Shown here: positions 7,186 through 16,587 of the stretch, piece by piece
Position numbering within the stretch: position 1 is the stretch's first letter
Layout of the letters: the number at the start of each line of letters is the position of its first letter
DNA from: a virus
DNA: 40,267 bases
IMG/VR virus record: IMGVR_UViG_3300035670_010986
Location: 1 to 40,267 of that record
Reading direction: 5' to 3' (one strand)
Position numbers and translations under genes: made by a program
Notes under the pieces: model-generated
The model's database searches: none
The model's input: the letters and a program-made list of their open reading frames with translations, nothing else
What the model was told of the DNA's origin: nothing

Positions 7186-7496
7186 TTGTGCCACCTCCCC
7201 CAGAAGCAATGCGCGACTTCATGGCCGATCCACTCGGGCCGCCAGTCCTTCGCCGGATCGACGATATGCACCTCGCAGCTCGCCGGGCGGACGATCGACC
7301 AACCCATCAGCTCGCGCCCGCCATCGACCTTCGCCGCCGCCGGTGCCTTGGTGCGCAGATCCGCGAGCGAAGGATGCGCGACGATCGTGATCGTCACCTG
7401 CGCTCGCTCGAACTCCTTGACGTCGAAGCTGTAGCTGTCGCTGCCCTGTCCGCACCCGGCGAGAGCGAAAGCGAGAATGAAGGCCGCGCGCTTCAC
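7182..7496 (-). CDS. Lipoprotein with HEVAH zinc-binding motif
   Basis: A 104-residue protein starting with GTG at a GTGA overlap with the tail-fibre stop. The N-terminus is a lipoprotein signal (VKRAAFILAFALAGC, lipidation at Cys15). The C-terminus reads IGHEVAHCFWGRWHK, where HEVAH matches the HExxH helix of zincin metallopeptidases, with further His and Cys nearby as possible ligands. The protein would face the periplasm. It may be a small peptidase or only a structural zinc site; it may also act as the outer-membrane lipoprotein partner of the Rz-like protein. Function unknown. Confidence 0.7.
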   Translation of the reverse strand: MKRAAFILAFALAGCGQGSDSYSFDVKEFERAQVTITIVAHPSLADLRTKAPAAAKVDGGRELMGWSIVRPASCEVHIVDPAKDWRPEWIGHEVAHCFWGRWHK

Positions 7497-8545
7497 GCGG
7501 CAGCCTCCAGCGCCGCGATCCGCACCTCCTGCGCGGCGATCAGGAACAGGGCGAGCTGGTCGGGGCGGATGCCGAAGCGCGCGCAAGCTTCGATCCCGGC
7601 ATCCTCGTCCGCTGGCCACGCATCGTGGCACAGAAAGCCATAGTGGCTGTCGGGTGGGGCGCCTTCGACAACGGGATCTATCAGCCCTTCATCGGCCATG
7701 ATCGCCCACACCGCCTGCGCGCGGACGCCGACATGGACGCGCGCGGCCTCGCCCTTCTGGGCGACCGAGGCGAGCCAGCGGAATGTGCCGATCTCGGCCG
7801 CGATCCGCTTTGCCGCCTGCAATTCAGCAGCCGACAGGCCGGTCGCCAGCCACTCCTTGTCGTCGGCGTCCGATGTCTGGATCGTGCCGTTTCCGGCATA
7901 GACGACCGACCAGCGAAAGGATGCAGAGCCGAGCGATTGGCTGTTGTCCGCGCCGGGGCGAAGCGTGCCGCCGGATTCGGCGATCAGCCTGTCGACCAGC
8001 GCGCCGCCCGAACGGGTGGCAATCGTCAGCGAACCGCTGTCCGCATCGGAAAGGATCGCCGACAGGCGCGCAGCCACCGTCGGGGTCGAGCCTGCGCGCG
8101 CGCCCATCTCGACAAAAACGGCCGCCGCACCGCCCGCCACAACGTCATAGTCGCGGAAAGCGCCAAAAACATTGGCCGACGTGTCCATCGCCTGCAATCG
8201 GAACGTCGGCGCATTGGTGCCGATGCCAAATCGCCCATTGGGATCGAGCCGCATCTTTTCGCTGCCGTCCAGACTGAATGTCAGCGAATAGACGCCCGAC
8301 GTCGTCCCGATGTCGAATGCGCCCGTCGTCACCCTGATGCGACCACCGTGGTCGCTGTCGTCGGTGTTGAACAACCTGACCGAAGTGCCTGCCGGGCCGC
8401 GCGCCTCGAAGTCGGACCCGTTCTTCCACAAAAAGCTGCCGCGAGGCGAATAGCCACCAGCCAGCGCGCCGGTGGCGATGACAACCTTGTCTCCCGCCGC
8501 TGGCGCGCCAATCAGGCCGAGATTCCATGCATCAATGTCAGGCAT
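7493..8545 (-). CDS. Tail fibre/spike with C-terminal S74-type intramolecular chaperone
   Basis: A 350-residue receptor-binding protein. The N-terminal and middle parts are Gly/Thr/Ser-rich beta-type sequence (GRFGIGTNAPTFRLQ is a typical fibre repeat). The C-terminal third (about residues 230-350), starting GNGTIQTSDADDKEWLA, resembles the endosialidase chaperone (Peptidase_S74) domain, which trimerises the fibre and then cuts itself off at a Ser-Lys dyad; the TSD...K positions are compatible. It ends in an EVRIAALEAA coiled coil. AGGAGA precedes the ATG. This gene probably sets host range. Confidence 0.8.
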   Translation of the reverse strand: MPDIDAWNLGLIGAPAAGDKVVIATGALAGGYSPRGSFLWKNGSDFEARGPAGTSVRLFNTDDSDHGGRIRVTTGAFDIGTTSGVYSLTFSLDGSEKMRLDPNGRFGIGTNAPTFRLQAMDTSANVFGAFRDYDVVAGGAAAVFVEMGARAGSTPTVAARLSAILSDADSGSLTIATRSGGALVDRLIAESGGTLRPGADNSQSLGSASFRWSVVYAGNGTIQTSDADDKEWLATGLSAAELQAAKRIAAEIGTFRWLASVAQKGEAARVHVGVRAQAVWAIMADEGLIDPVVEGAPPDSHYGFLCHDAWPADEDAGIEACARFGIRPDQLALFLIAAQEVRIAALEAAA

Positions 8546-8554
8546 TATGGTCTC

Positions 8555-8902
8555 CTATGCGGGCGGTGCCGGCCACGCGGGCGCGAAGGGGTCGGTTGTG
8601 GTGTCGGGCAGGTCGCGCAGCGCCTGACGATAGGGTTGCCATGCGAGACGCACCGCCTCATCGACGTCGGGAAGCTGCGTCCAGTCGCACGCGCGCAGCC
8701 GCTCGTCGCGCTCGACGCGAAGGCGTGCCTCGGCCTTGGCGACGCTTGGCACGAACGTCTCGGTCGCGGCCTCCCAGTCGGCGATCTCCGGATAGTCGGC
8801 AGGCACCTCCGCTTCGACGACGCGCCGCGTTTCCATCGCGCCGGGGTGCGCCGACAGGATGGCCGCCAACGTTCCGTCGGCGTCGATCACCAGCCAGTTC
8901 AT
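8555..8902 (-). CDS. Tail fibre assembly chaperone-like protein
   Basis: A 115-residue protein with N-terminal MNWLVIDADGTLAAI and a C-terminal module reading RLRACDWTQLPDV...YRQALRDLPDT. This module (XkdW / phage tail APC type) is common in small proteins next to tail fibre genes, where they help assembly or cap the fibre tip. It starts at an ATGA overlap with the tail-tip gene and ends 9 bp before the fibre gene. Confidence 0.75.
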   Translation of the reverse strand: MNWLVIDADGTLAAILSAHPGAMETRRVVEAEVPADYPEIADWEAATETFVPSVAKAEARLRVERDERLRACDWTQLPDVDEAVRLAWQPYRQALRDLPDTTTDPFAPAWPAPPA

Positions 8903-11900
8903 GAGATCGACACCGCGAAAGTCGAGCTGCCCATATCGAGCGTCGCAAAGCCGTCCTTCACCCACTCGAGCCGGAACTCGTATGATTTCGCCGACGTGGG
9001 TGCCGTCACATTGGCACTGCCGCCGGCCGATCCCGGCGTCAATTCGGGCTCGCTGCCGCCAGTGTTGCTCGCATAGCTGCCGGTGATGTCCGAGCCCGCC
9101 TGCGTCCACGATCCGCTGTCGGTGATGTTGCGGTAGAACAGCCGCGCAAGGATGCGGCACGAACCCTCGGTCGCCGCGCCATAGTCCGCCGACATCGACA
9201 AGGTGATCGTCGTCGACGGGAAGACGTTGAGCGTGATCGTGCTGCCGCTCGCGACGGCCCACGACGCGCCGGGCGTGCCGAACCCGCTCGTCTGCGCGCG
9301 CTGCGCGTCCGCGCCGGCGCGCGTTTTCGCCAGCGTCACGCGCCGCGTCGTCGTCTGACCGGCGTGCGTGATCGAGACCTCGAACGACGCCGCGTCGGCC
9401 GTGATGTCGTCTATGCGATAGGCACCGCCGCCAAGATTGGTCACCTGGCAATTGGTCACCGACGCACCGGGCCATGTCACCGTGCCGGTGACGTCGCTCG
9501 CACCGAGGCGCGCAGTGAGCTGGACGGTGATCGGCAGAATGCCGCTGTTCGGGACGCCGATCGAATTGCACGGGATCACGACGCTCGCGGGCGCCGCCGC
9601 AAGGTCGAGCGCGTCTGCGCCCGCAGGCCCATCGTGCCGAATCGGCGTCGACCAGCTCTCTCCCGCCACCAGCGTCCCGTCCAGTTCCTGCTTCACCTTC
9701 GACATCCACAAGGGATCGCTGCCCGCTGGCGGATCGTCATACCAGCCCGCCGGGATGCCGTTGCCGCTCGGTGCCGCGGGCGCCGCCGCAGCGCGCTGCC
9801 ACACGAACTCGACCAGCTTGCCGTCGGTCCCGTCGATGCCGTCGACGCCATTGGTGCCGGGGTCTCCCTGCGGGCCGGGAAGGCCCTGAATCGCCGCCTG
9901 AAGGACAGCGACCTTGTTCGCTGCGTCGCCCCAAAGTCCGGTGATCGTCGCCGCCGACGCCTCGGTATCCTGCGTCGTGTCGTTCCATGCGGGCGACAGG
10001 CCGGTCAGATGGGCGTTCAGCGCGTTGACCGCATTCGTCGCGTTCGTGCGCTCGGCCGCCGCGACGCCCAGCGCCGCCGCCTTCGCATCGAGCGCGACAT
10101 GATTTTCGATCATCGCCTTGTGCGACAGGACAAGGCCCGATTTCTCGCCCGCCGTCAGCCAGCCGTCAGACGCGATCCGCGCAACCTCGGCGGTCACCGC
10201 CGCTGCTGCCGCCAGCGCGTCGTCGATCCCGTCGCGCACCGGCTGCGACGGGTTCGGCGTCCATGTCATCGTCAGCAGATTGCCCGCGACCATGATCCGG
10301 TCGGCGCCTACCGACAGGTGAATGTCCTCGCGCCGCTGCCAGTATCGCCCGGCGCTGTCCTGCCACGTATCGCCGCCGGTGCTTTCCTCGATGCTCGGCG
10401 CCGCCGCCTGCACGAAAATCTTGCCGCGATTGAGCGGCGGGGACAGGATGCTCCACCACGCATTCGACGTTTCGGGCCACGTCGGCGGAGCGTTGCCGCT
10501 GCTCGCCGCCGTGTTCACATATTCCCACGTCGACCCATCCGGCACGCGAACGGTCATCCCTTCGCTATAGGTCGCGTCGGCGTCATATTCGGCGGTGCGC
10601 GCGCCCTGGTCGAGTTGCGCCGCCCAGCGCAGATTGTCGCGTTCCTCGACCGTCTGCTTCAGCGCCGGGGTCGGCGGCGGGGTCGCGGTGCGGCCCAGCG
10701 CGAAATCATGCTTGCCGGGCGTCTCGCCGATCAGCGTCAGCGTCACGATCATCCGCGCCGGATCGAAGCTCCGCGTCAGGATGACGGCATCGGTGTCCAG
10801 CCCCAGCTCAGGCAGGTCGAGGTGCAGGCACTCTCCGGGGCGATATTTGCGCAGGCGCGGCAGGCACGGCAGCGTGATCGGCTGCAACTCGCGGCTGTCG
10901 AGCATCTTATAGGCCGCCAGCTGTGCCGCCTGATCGCCGTCCTTCACCAGATTGAAAGGCCACTCGACCTTCTTTTCCTCGCCGTCCTCGGTGACATATT
11001 CGGCGATGGTCACCGCCTCGGCATCGGCGATCAGCTGCCATTCGTGCTCGGGCGAGATATATTTGGGGACGACCGTATTGAGCCGGTCGCGCCAGCTTGC
11101 CATCGCGGTGACGCTGTAATTCTCGTCGGCGATGTCGGCGTCGGTGATCGTGTCAAGCGCGACGCGCGGCGCAGAATAATGCCAGCTTATCAGTCCGTTC
11201 GCGAATACCGGCACGCCGCCGCCTGCCGCGCAAATCTCGCGCAGATTCTCCCATCGGTTGCCGGGTTCGTAAACCGGGCCGAAGATCGTCCAGCCGTTCG
11301 CATCGCAGACATTGGCCCAGCCCGCGATGCCGACCCAGTCGATGCCGGTTGCGGGCATCCCGATGCCCATGACCCGCTTGCCGTTCTGGTATCGGCCATA
11401 GGTATAGGTGCCCGCGTGCAGCGCAGCGTTCTGGGTCCACTCATAGGTGGACTCGACGCCCAGCCGGTGCGCGCCCGATCCGCCGGGAAATGTGCTGTCC
11501 TTGCGCGGGTCATAGGCCTTGACCCATTGCCCATAGGCGCCAAGGCGCGGCACGCCAGACGCGAATACCTTTCCGTCCTTGTCGAACTTCAGGTTCCATG
11601 CGATCGCCGCCTGTCCCGACAACTTCGACGAACTGCCCCAGCCCGGCGCGCCAGCAAAGTGCGGCGTCAGCGCCGATGCTTCGGGGCACGCGCCAAGCTG
11701 TGTCGCGGTGTAGAGAAAGCCGCTGTAATAGCTGCCGATCGCGCCCAGCTCGACGCGCGGGCTGATGCTCTGGACCGGCCCGCCGTGCGAATAGACGGTG
11801 ACCATCAAACGATAAGGGTTCGGCACCTTTTTCAGCGTCGCGCCATAACCGACATCGTGGCGGAGCACGCCGGCGAAATAGCCCTCGCCCATCACATAGG

Positions 11901-12135
11901 GCGACGGCGGATCGACCGCGATCAGGACGTTGGTCACCGAGCCCCGCGCGGGCGGCGGCTTGTAAAGCGCTTGCGCGCCGAGCGTCGCGAAACCAGCGGC
12001 AAGACCCGATGCGGTCGCGATCGTTCCCATCGTCGCGGCAAAGGCAGCCGTCCCGATCCCCGCGGTCGCGATCGTGCCCGCGACGAGTGCAACCGCGCCC
12101 GCAATCGTGCCGATAACTTTCAGCGCCCTAGACAC
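8899..12135 (-). CDS. Large tail tip / central fibre protein (gpJ-like)
   Basis: A 1078-residue protein in the place of lambda J, the host-recognition tip of the tail. The N-terminus has a Gly/Ala-rich hydrophobic stretch, the middle carries tail-hub-like beta sequence, and near 9830-9890 there is a short collagen-like Gly-X-Y run (GLPGPQGDPGTNG) that may form a flexible triple-helical stalk. The C-terminus is Thr/Ser-rich and Ig-like. The GTG at 12135 is chosen over the longer frame to 12192 because it gives the usual 8-bp overlap with the previous tail gene. A 1022-codon frame on the other strand is a shadow. Confidence 0.85.
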   Translation of the reverse strand: MSRALKVIGTIAGAVALVAGTIATAGIGTAAFAATMGTIATASGLAAGFATLGAQALYKPPPARGSVTNVLIAVDPPSPYVMGEGYFAGVLRHDVGYGATLKKVPNPYRLMVTVYSHGGPVQSISPRVELGAIGSYYSGFLYTATQLGACPEASALTPHFAGAPGWGSSSKLSGQAAIAWNLKFDKDGKVFASGVPRLGAYGQWVKAYDPRKDSTFPGGSGAHRLGVESTYEWTQNAALHAGTYTYGRYQNGKRVMGIGMPATGIDWVGIAGWANVCDANGWTIFGPVYEPGNRWENLREICAAGGGVPVFANGLISWHYSAPRVALDTITDADIADENYSVTAMASWRDRLNTVVPKYISPEHEWQLIADAEAVTIAEYVTEDGEEKKVEWPFNLVKDGDQAAQLAAYKMLDSRELQPITLPCLPRLRKYRPGECLHLDLPELGLDTDAVILTRSFDPARMIVTLTLIGETPGKHDFALGRTATPPPTPALKQTVEERDNLRWAAQLDQGARTAEYDADATYSEGMTVRVPDGSTWEYVNTAASSGNAPPTWPETSNAWWSILSPPLNRGKIFVQAAAPSIEESTGGDTWQDSAGRYWQRREDIHLSVGADRIMVAGNLLTMTWTPNPSQPVRDGIDDALAAAAAVTAEVARIASDGWLTAGEKSGLVLSHKAMIENHVALDAKAAALGVAAAERTNATNAVNALNAHLTGLSPAWNDTTQDTEASAATITGLWGDAANKVAVLQAAIQGLPGPQGDPGTNGVDGIDGTDGKLVEFVWQRAAAAPAAPSGNGIPAGWYDDPPAGSDPLWMSKVKQELDGTLVAGESWSTPIRHDGPAGADALDLAAAPASVVIPCNSIGVPNSGILPITVQLTARLGASDVTGTVTWPGASVTNCQVTNLGGGAYRIDDITADAASFEVSITHAGQTTTRRVTLAKTRAGADAQRAQTSGFGTPGASWAVASGSTITLNVFPSTTITLSMSADYGAATEGSCRILARLFYRNITDSGSWTQAGSDITGSYASNTGGSEPELTPGSAGGSANVTAPTSAKSYEFRLEWVKDGFATLDMGSSTFAVSIS

Positions 12136-12550
12136 GCCACGCCCCCGAAACCAGGTCGAACGAGAGGTCCAGAACGACCATCGCGGGCGCATCCTCGCGC
12201 CAGCCGATCAGCTTGTGCGGCCCCGCGCAGACGAATATCGCCCCGATCGCGTCCTCGCTCGCCAGCACCGCCAGATCGCCGGGCAGCATTTCCGCAGGCG
12301 CGATGCGGAGCAGCCCCGGCTGCGCGTCGAGCATTTCGGTCACATCGGCCCAGCCGCGCTCGGCCAGCGCGCGCCGCGCGCCGACAAGCGAGCGGATGCG
12401 CGGCAGCGGCGGCGGGCGGTGGCCCATCCTGACCAGATGGCTGCGCGCCAGATGGACGCACGACACCGCGTTCCGCCAGCTGAAGGCGCGCTTGCCATAT
12501 TTGCGTTTCGCCGCGTCGAGCGCGCGGGCGCGACGGATGAGGTCAGACAT
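12128..12550 (-). CDS. Tail assembly protein, DUF6950/NlpC-P60-like
   Basis: A 140-residue protein in the slot where lambda K and gene-transfer-agent relatives place an NlpC/P60-type peptidase. A Cys in AVSCVHLARSHL would be the nucleophile position, but an obvious His partner is not clear, and GDLAVLASEDAIGAIFVC resembles the second half of the fold. It probably sits in the tail tip, where such proteins open peptidoglycan during entry or have only a structural role. It overlaps both neighbours by 8 bp. Confidence 0.65.
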   Translation of the reverse strand: MSDLIRRARALDAAKRKYGKRAFSWRNAVSCVHLARSHLVRMGHRPPPLPRIRSLVGARRALAERGWADVTEMLDAQPGLLRIAPAEMLPGDLAVLASEDAIGAIFVCAGPHKLIGWREDAPAMVVLDLSFDLVSGAWRV

Positions 12551-13166
12551 AATCGACGTTCCTGCGATCCGCCCCGCGCCCGCCGCCGCTCGACCCGCCA
12601 TAGCCGCCATAATAGCCGCCGCTCGTCGATGGCGGCGCCTCGACGCCCCACGCCACCGGCGCGCCCAGCCCGGTGGCATTGTCGTGCCCCGTTTCGCCGG
12701 GCCAGATCGACTTGTGAAACGACGGCGACAGGCTGTTGCCGATGTTGCGCTCGAACAGTCGCTCGGCGGTCGAAACGATCGTCATCGCCAGCTCGCGCGT
12801 CTCGCGCCCCGCGGTCAGCGACGTCTGGTCGATCTGCCCGTCGAACAGCAGATCGGGCGTCCCGTCGAGCACGCCCGTCGCGCGGTCATATTCGGCCAGC
12901 CAGAAACGCACCCGGCTGCGCTGGAAACCCGGCTGCGACAGGTCGGCCGCCGCCGCGGTTCCCGACGGAATCATCGCCATGTCGAGCGCCGGGACTTCGG
13001 CCTCGATGCCCTCGCTCAGTTCGTCGATGCTCGCGATCGTGCCGAAGACATCGTCCTTCGACGTGAACAGCTCGGCGCCCCACTGGATGAAGCCGCCGTC
13101 GGTCAGCCGGATCGTCGCCGTCGGCAGCTCGATCTTGCAGAGGCCGGTGAGGGCGACCGTCCTCAT
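12543..13166 (-). CDS. Tail tip hub protein, DUF2163-like
   Basis: The 207-residue protein starts MRTVALTGLCKIELP and contains RFWLAEYDRATGVLDGTPDLLFDGQID, typical of the DUF2163-type distal tail proteins of alphaproteobacterial siphophages and gene transfer agents. It ends in a Gly/Tyr-rich tail (GGYYGGYGGSSGGG) followed by an acidic-basic end. The start at 13166 has a GGAGGAAG ribosome site and an ATGA overlap with the gene before it. Confidence 0.7.
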   Translation of the reverse strand: MRTVALTGLCKIELPTATIRLTDGGFIQWGAELFTSKDDVFGTIASIDELSEGIEAEVPALDMAMIPSGTAAAADLSQPGFQRSRVRFWLAEYDRATGVLDGTPDLLFDGQIDQTSLTAGRETRELAMTIVSTAERLFERNIGNSLSPSFHKSIWPGETGHDNATGLGAPVAWGVEAPPSTSGGYYGGYGGSSGGGRGADRRNVDYV

Positions 13167-13753
13167 GCCGCTTCCTCCAGCGTGAAGCCGATGCCCTCGA
13201 CCAGATTGCCGAGCCGCATCCCCCACGCGACATTTTCGATGAAACCCTGAACCATCGGCGTTGCCGCCAACACCGTCGCCCCGTCGAGCAGCGGCGCGCG
13301 GATCGGCGTCTCGATGCTCAGCGTCACATTGCCGGTGCCACCCACGATCGCGCTACCGACGACCTGGTGCAGAAAATAATCGCCGGCCGCGTCGATCAGC
13401 GTCAGCCAGTAACCCTCGCCGAACTCATAACCGGCAGTGCAGCCGCGCAGCGGCAGCACCGTGCCCGACGGATAATCGCCGTCGACCACCGGCGCGCCGG
13501 GCGAACCCTGCGACACGCCGAGCAGCGGCACCGCCATGCGCAGCCCCTCGCGCTGCGCGCGCACCAGTCGCGACGTAAACGCGCGCGCGACATCGGCCTT
13601 CATCAGCGGATAGGTGAAATCGAGCGCCCAGCGGCTGCCGGGCCGATAGATCGTCTGCACGGCAGCGCCGGTCGACGGCCGCGCGTGCAGGTCGAACGAA
13701 ATCACCCGCGGCGAACAGCTGTTCGGCGCGGGCGTCGATGGCAGGGTGATCAT
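13163..13753 (-). CDS. Minor tail protein between tape measure and tail hub
   Basis: A 196-residue beta-rich protein lying directly after the tape measure, where distal tail proteins are encoded. Segments such as RPGSRWALDFTYPLMKADV and PLLDGATVLAATPMVQGF suggest a tail domain. I do not recognise a specific family; the DUF2460 slot is the nearest by position, but its hallmark residues are not seen. The order TMP, this gene, DUF2163, NlpC-like, gpJ-like is the standard one. Confidence 0.65.
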   Translation of the reverse strand: MITLPSTPAPNSCSPRVISFDLHARPSTGAAVQTIYRPGSRWALDFTYPLMKADVARAFTSRLVRAQREGLRMAVPLLGVSQGSPGAPVVDGDYPSGTVLPLRGCTAGYEFGEGYWLTLIDAAGDYFLHQVVGSAIVGGTGNVTLSIETPIRAPLLDGATVLAATPMVQGFIENVAWGMRLGNLVEGIGFTLEEAA

Positions 13754-16174
13754 TCAGGCCAGCCGCCGCATCTGCCGCCGCCCCGCGCGCGACGCTGTCA
13801 CTCGCGCACTGCCGTCCATGATCGCCGGCGAGGCCTCCAGGATCTGCTGCCCGACCTTGAACCGGAACAGGCCGGTGGTATCGACAATCTCGAGAACGTC
13901 GCGCCGCCCGGCATCGCGCATCATCGAATTAAGCTCGCTGTTCGTCTTGACCTGCGAACCGCGCGGCATGTTCACCAGCTCGCGCCCGCGCTCGCCGACG
14001 ATCGCCAGCCCGCCGGGGTGAAAATTGGTGCCGTTGGCATAACCGGGCGTTTTGCGAAGGTTCGTCTGGATCGACTTTCCGAACAGCCCCATGTCGCCCA
14101 GCTTCAGGCCGACGCCGATCACCGCCTGCAAAATGTCCAGGAAGCTGCCGCCGCGGAGCGAGCTGGCGAGCCGGTCGAACGCCGACATCATGTCGGTGAC
14201 CATGTCCTGCATCGATTTGACCACCTGCACTTTCGTGTGCCCGGCCTTGTCGGCAAGCCTTTCCATCGTGTCGGAAAAGCGCTCGTTGACCCGTCGGCTC
14301 ATCTCCTCGATCGTCTCGCCGCCGGCGGTCAGCTCGATCTTGGTGTGATCCTCACCCGCAAGGGCGCCGATGATATCGCGGTGCAGCCCGGCATATTCGC
14401 GGCGCAGTGCATTGACCGCTGCTGCGTGTTGCTCGGCGCTGAGCTTGCCCTCCTTGTGAGCGGAGGCAAGATCAGCCATTTCCTTTTCGAAATTCTGCCT
14501 TTTCGCGACCTCCGGAAACAACCGGTCCATGATCGACTGCAGTTCATCGGCCGCTGCCTTCGCCTCCCGTGCGGCCTTGCCGATGCCGCCGACGGCCTTT
14601 GCCGCGCGCCCTGCCGCCGCCGATCCTGCATCCAATGCAGGAACATTAATCGTCGGCATGGAAATCTCGCGATTCTGCCGGATGGCCCGATCGAGACCGT
14701 CAAGCTGGCCCATTGCCTTTGCGTATTTTTCTTCAGCGGCTTTCAGTTGCGCGTTCGCTGGATCGATTACGCGCCCACGTCGGTAGAGCTCGACCATTGC
14801 CGAATCGGTCCCGCCACCCGCTCCGCGGCTGGATTGCGTGGCGGCTTGAATGCGCCGGTTGGATTCAGCCTGGGCAAGTGCAAGTGAGGCGCGAGCGTCT
14901 TTCAGCTTTGCAGCTGCCGATTGAAGCGACTGTGCCGCGCGAGCCCTGCTCGCTTGCATTGCCGCAAGCGTCGCGGAACGCTCTTTTCCTTGGCTGGCCA
15001 CCAGTTCCTCGGTGGCTTTGCGCTCGATTTCGATGGCCGCTTCCGTCCGGATCGACTGCAATTCTTTGGCCCGCGATGCAGCGGTGGCTTCGCGTGTGCG
15101 ACCCGTCAGCAAGTAATAGGCGGCGGCAAGGGCTGCGATCGCGGCACCAACGCCGGTTGCGATCATCAGTCCGCGCAGCGCGATCGCCAGCACGCGTGAT
15201 GCCGCCGCCGCCGCCCCGCTTGCCGTGACGGTGGCTGCCAGGCTGGCGCGATACGCCAGCAGCGCCGGCGCAAGGCGCCCTGCGAGCGCCGCGGTCACCG
15301 ATCCGATCCCGACAAGGACCGGTCCGAACGCCGCAGCCACCGCCGCGGCGATCAGCACGGTCTGCTGCATCTGCGGCGACAGGCTGGCGAACGCCTGCGC
15401 CACGCGCACGACCGCGTCGGTGATCGGCGGAATGATCGGCAGCAAAGCTTCGCCGAACGCATCGGCGGCCTGGTTGATCGCGACCGTCGCCTGTCGCCAC
15501 GGGCTCGCGTCGGCGGCAGCCTTCGCGGCACCGGCGAACTGCCGCTCGACCTCGGCCAGGATGATTCCCTGCGCCTTCGCGACCTGTCCGGTTTCGGCAA
15601 AGGCCTTGATCTGCGCCTTCTGCGCCGCGGTGAACTGCACGCCCACGCGCGTCAGCGCGGTGATCCCCTTGATTGGATCGTTGAGCGCCTTGCCCAGCAT
15701 GATCGCCGCCGCCTGCGGATCGCTGCCCATGCGTTGCGCCATGTCGATCGCCGACTGCTGCGCGCGGTCGAACACCTCGCCCGCGACATTGCCGAACGTC
15801 AACAGGTTCGCGGTCACCTTCGTCAGGATCACGTCGGCGTCGACGAGCGAGTTCATCTCGAGCGCGTCGGCGTTCTTCGCCAGCTGCTCGGCCGTGCGGC
15901 CCGCGATATTTCCCATCGACGCGATCGCCGCCTCGACCTGCGCGATCGCCGCGCGCTGATCGAGTGCGCCCTTGACCGCGACCCCGGCCATTGCCGCCAT
16001 CGGCAGCGTGACCGCCATCGACAATTGCTGGCCCGTATTGACCATGCTTTTGCCGATCTTCTCGATCTGTCTCGTCGCCTTTTTCAGATCCTTTTCGGCG
16101 ACGCTCAGCCCCGATTTGAACTCGCCGCTGTCGAGACCGAGCTTGATGAGCAGGGAGGCGAGCAGGCTGGCCAT
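13754..16174 (-). CDS. Tape measure protein
   Basis: An 806-residue protein that sets tail length and is ejected with the DNA. The N-terminus (LIKLGLDSGEFKSGLSVAEKDLKK) is the classic tape-measure opening, followed by long Ala-rich helices. There is a hydrophobic patch around residues 280-370 (IAAAVAAAFGPVLVGIG and VGAAIAALAAAYYLL), probably for insertion in the host membrane, and a C-terminal YANGTNFHPGGLAIVGERG motif common in these proteins. A GGAGGAG site precedes the ATG. By the usual scale of about 1.5 angstrom per residue the tail would be roughly 120 nm. Confidence 0.92.
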   Translation of the reverse strand: MASLLASLLIKLGLDSGEFKSGLSVAEKDLKKATRQIEKIGKSMVNTGQQLSMAVTLPMAAMAGVAVKGALDQRAAIAQVEAAIASMGNIAGRTAEQLAKNADALEMNSLVDADVILTKVTANLLTFGNVAGEVFDRAQQSAIDMAQRMGSDPQAAAIMLGKALNDPIKGITALTRVGVQFTAAQKAQIKAFAETGQVAKAQGIILAEVERQFAGAAKAAADASPWRQATVAINQAADAFGEALLPIIPPITDAVVRVAQAFASLSPQMQQTVLIAAAVAAAFGPVLVGIGSVTAALAGRLAPALLAYRASLAATVTASGAAAAASRVLAIALRGLMIATGVGAAIAALAAAYYLLTGRTREATAASRAKELQSIRTEAAIEIERKATEELVASQGKERSATLAAMQASRARAAQSLQSAAAKLKDARASLALAQAESNRRIQAATQSSRGAGGGTDSAMVELYRRGRVIDPANAQLKAAEEKYAKAMGQLDGLDRAIRQNREISMPTINVPALDAGSAAAGRAAKAVGGIGKAAREAKAAADELQSIMDRLFPEVAKRQNFEKEMADLASAHKEGKLSAEQHAAAVNALRREYAGLHRDIIGALAGEDHTKIELTAGGETIEEMSRRVNERFSDTMERLADKAGHTKVQVVKSMQDMVTDMMSAFDRLASSLRGGSFLDILQAVIGVGLKLGDMGLFGKSIQTNLRKTPGYANGTNFHPGGLAIVGERGRELVNMPRGSQVKTNSELNSMMRDAGRRDVLEIVDTTGLFRFKVGQQILEASPAIMDGSARVTASRAGRRQMRRLA

Positions 16175-16176
16175 TG

Positions 16177-16587
16177 CTACTCCTCCACCACTCTGATCCG
16201 GATCGCCCCGCTGCGCGCGGCTGCGTCCTGCAAGGTCGCGAGCATGTTCGCGACGCCGCGCTTCACGGGCGGGCGCGCCCGCGCCAGATAATCGTCACAC
16301 TTGGGCAGCTTGCCGATGCTTGCGAGCGCGTTCATCTCGGCTGCCATGTGCTGCAGCACGATGCGCTCCTCGATGTCGGACTGGTGGCGCCGCTGGTCGG
16401 CACGACACACGGCGGCAAAGCTCGCCGGCGTCTGCCGCCCAAAGCTCGCTTGGTCGCGGCCCGACGCAATCCAGGCGCCGAGCAGCCTCAGCCAGTCGCG
16501 GCGGCGGCTCTCCGCACCTTCCGGTTCGGCATCGCCTTCTTGGGAGGGTTTGCGTCGCCCGTGGCCCCTCCCCCATGATCGTTGGAG
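16177..16587 (-). CDS. Tail assembly chaperone, C-terminal part made by -1 frameshift (gpT-like)
   Basis: This frame is open from 16587 to 16177, has no good start of its own upstream of 16410, and continues the preceding chaperone in the -1 frame: after the shift it reads AEPEGAESRRRDWLRLLGAW and ends RIRVVEE. This is the lambda G/GT arrangement, in which the extension recruits the tape measure and tail tube during assembly. A -1 stop at 16588-16590 and the zero-frame stop at 16488-16490 limit the slip to 16491-16587, a stretch with a G-run and CCTCCCAAGAAG. Confidence 0.75.
   Translation of the reverse strand, partial: LQRSWGRGHGRRKPSQEGDAEPEGAESRRRDWLRLLGAWIASGRDQASFGRQTPASFAAVCRADQRRHQSDIEERIVLQHMAAEMNALASIGKLPKCDDYLARARPPVKRGVANMLATLQDAAARSGAIRIRVVEE

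Noticed and set aside
7625-9076. 483-codon plus-strand frame
   Set aside because: Antisense to the tail fibre and its chaperone gene; no motif.
9364-12432. 1022-codon plus-strand frame
   Set aside because: It is the antisense shadow of the tail tip gene; Arg/Ala-rich with no domain and it ignores real gene boundaries.
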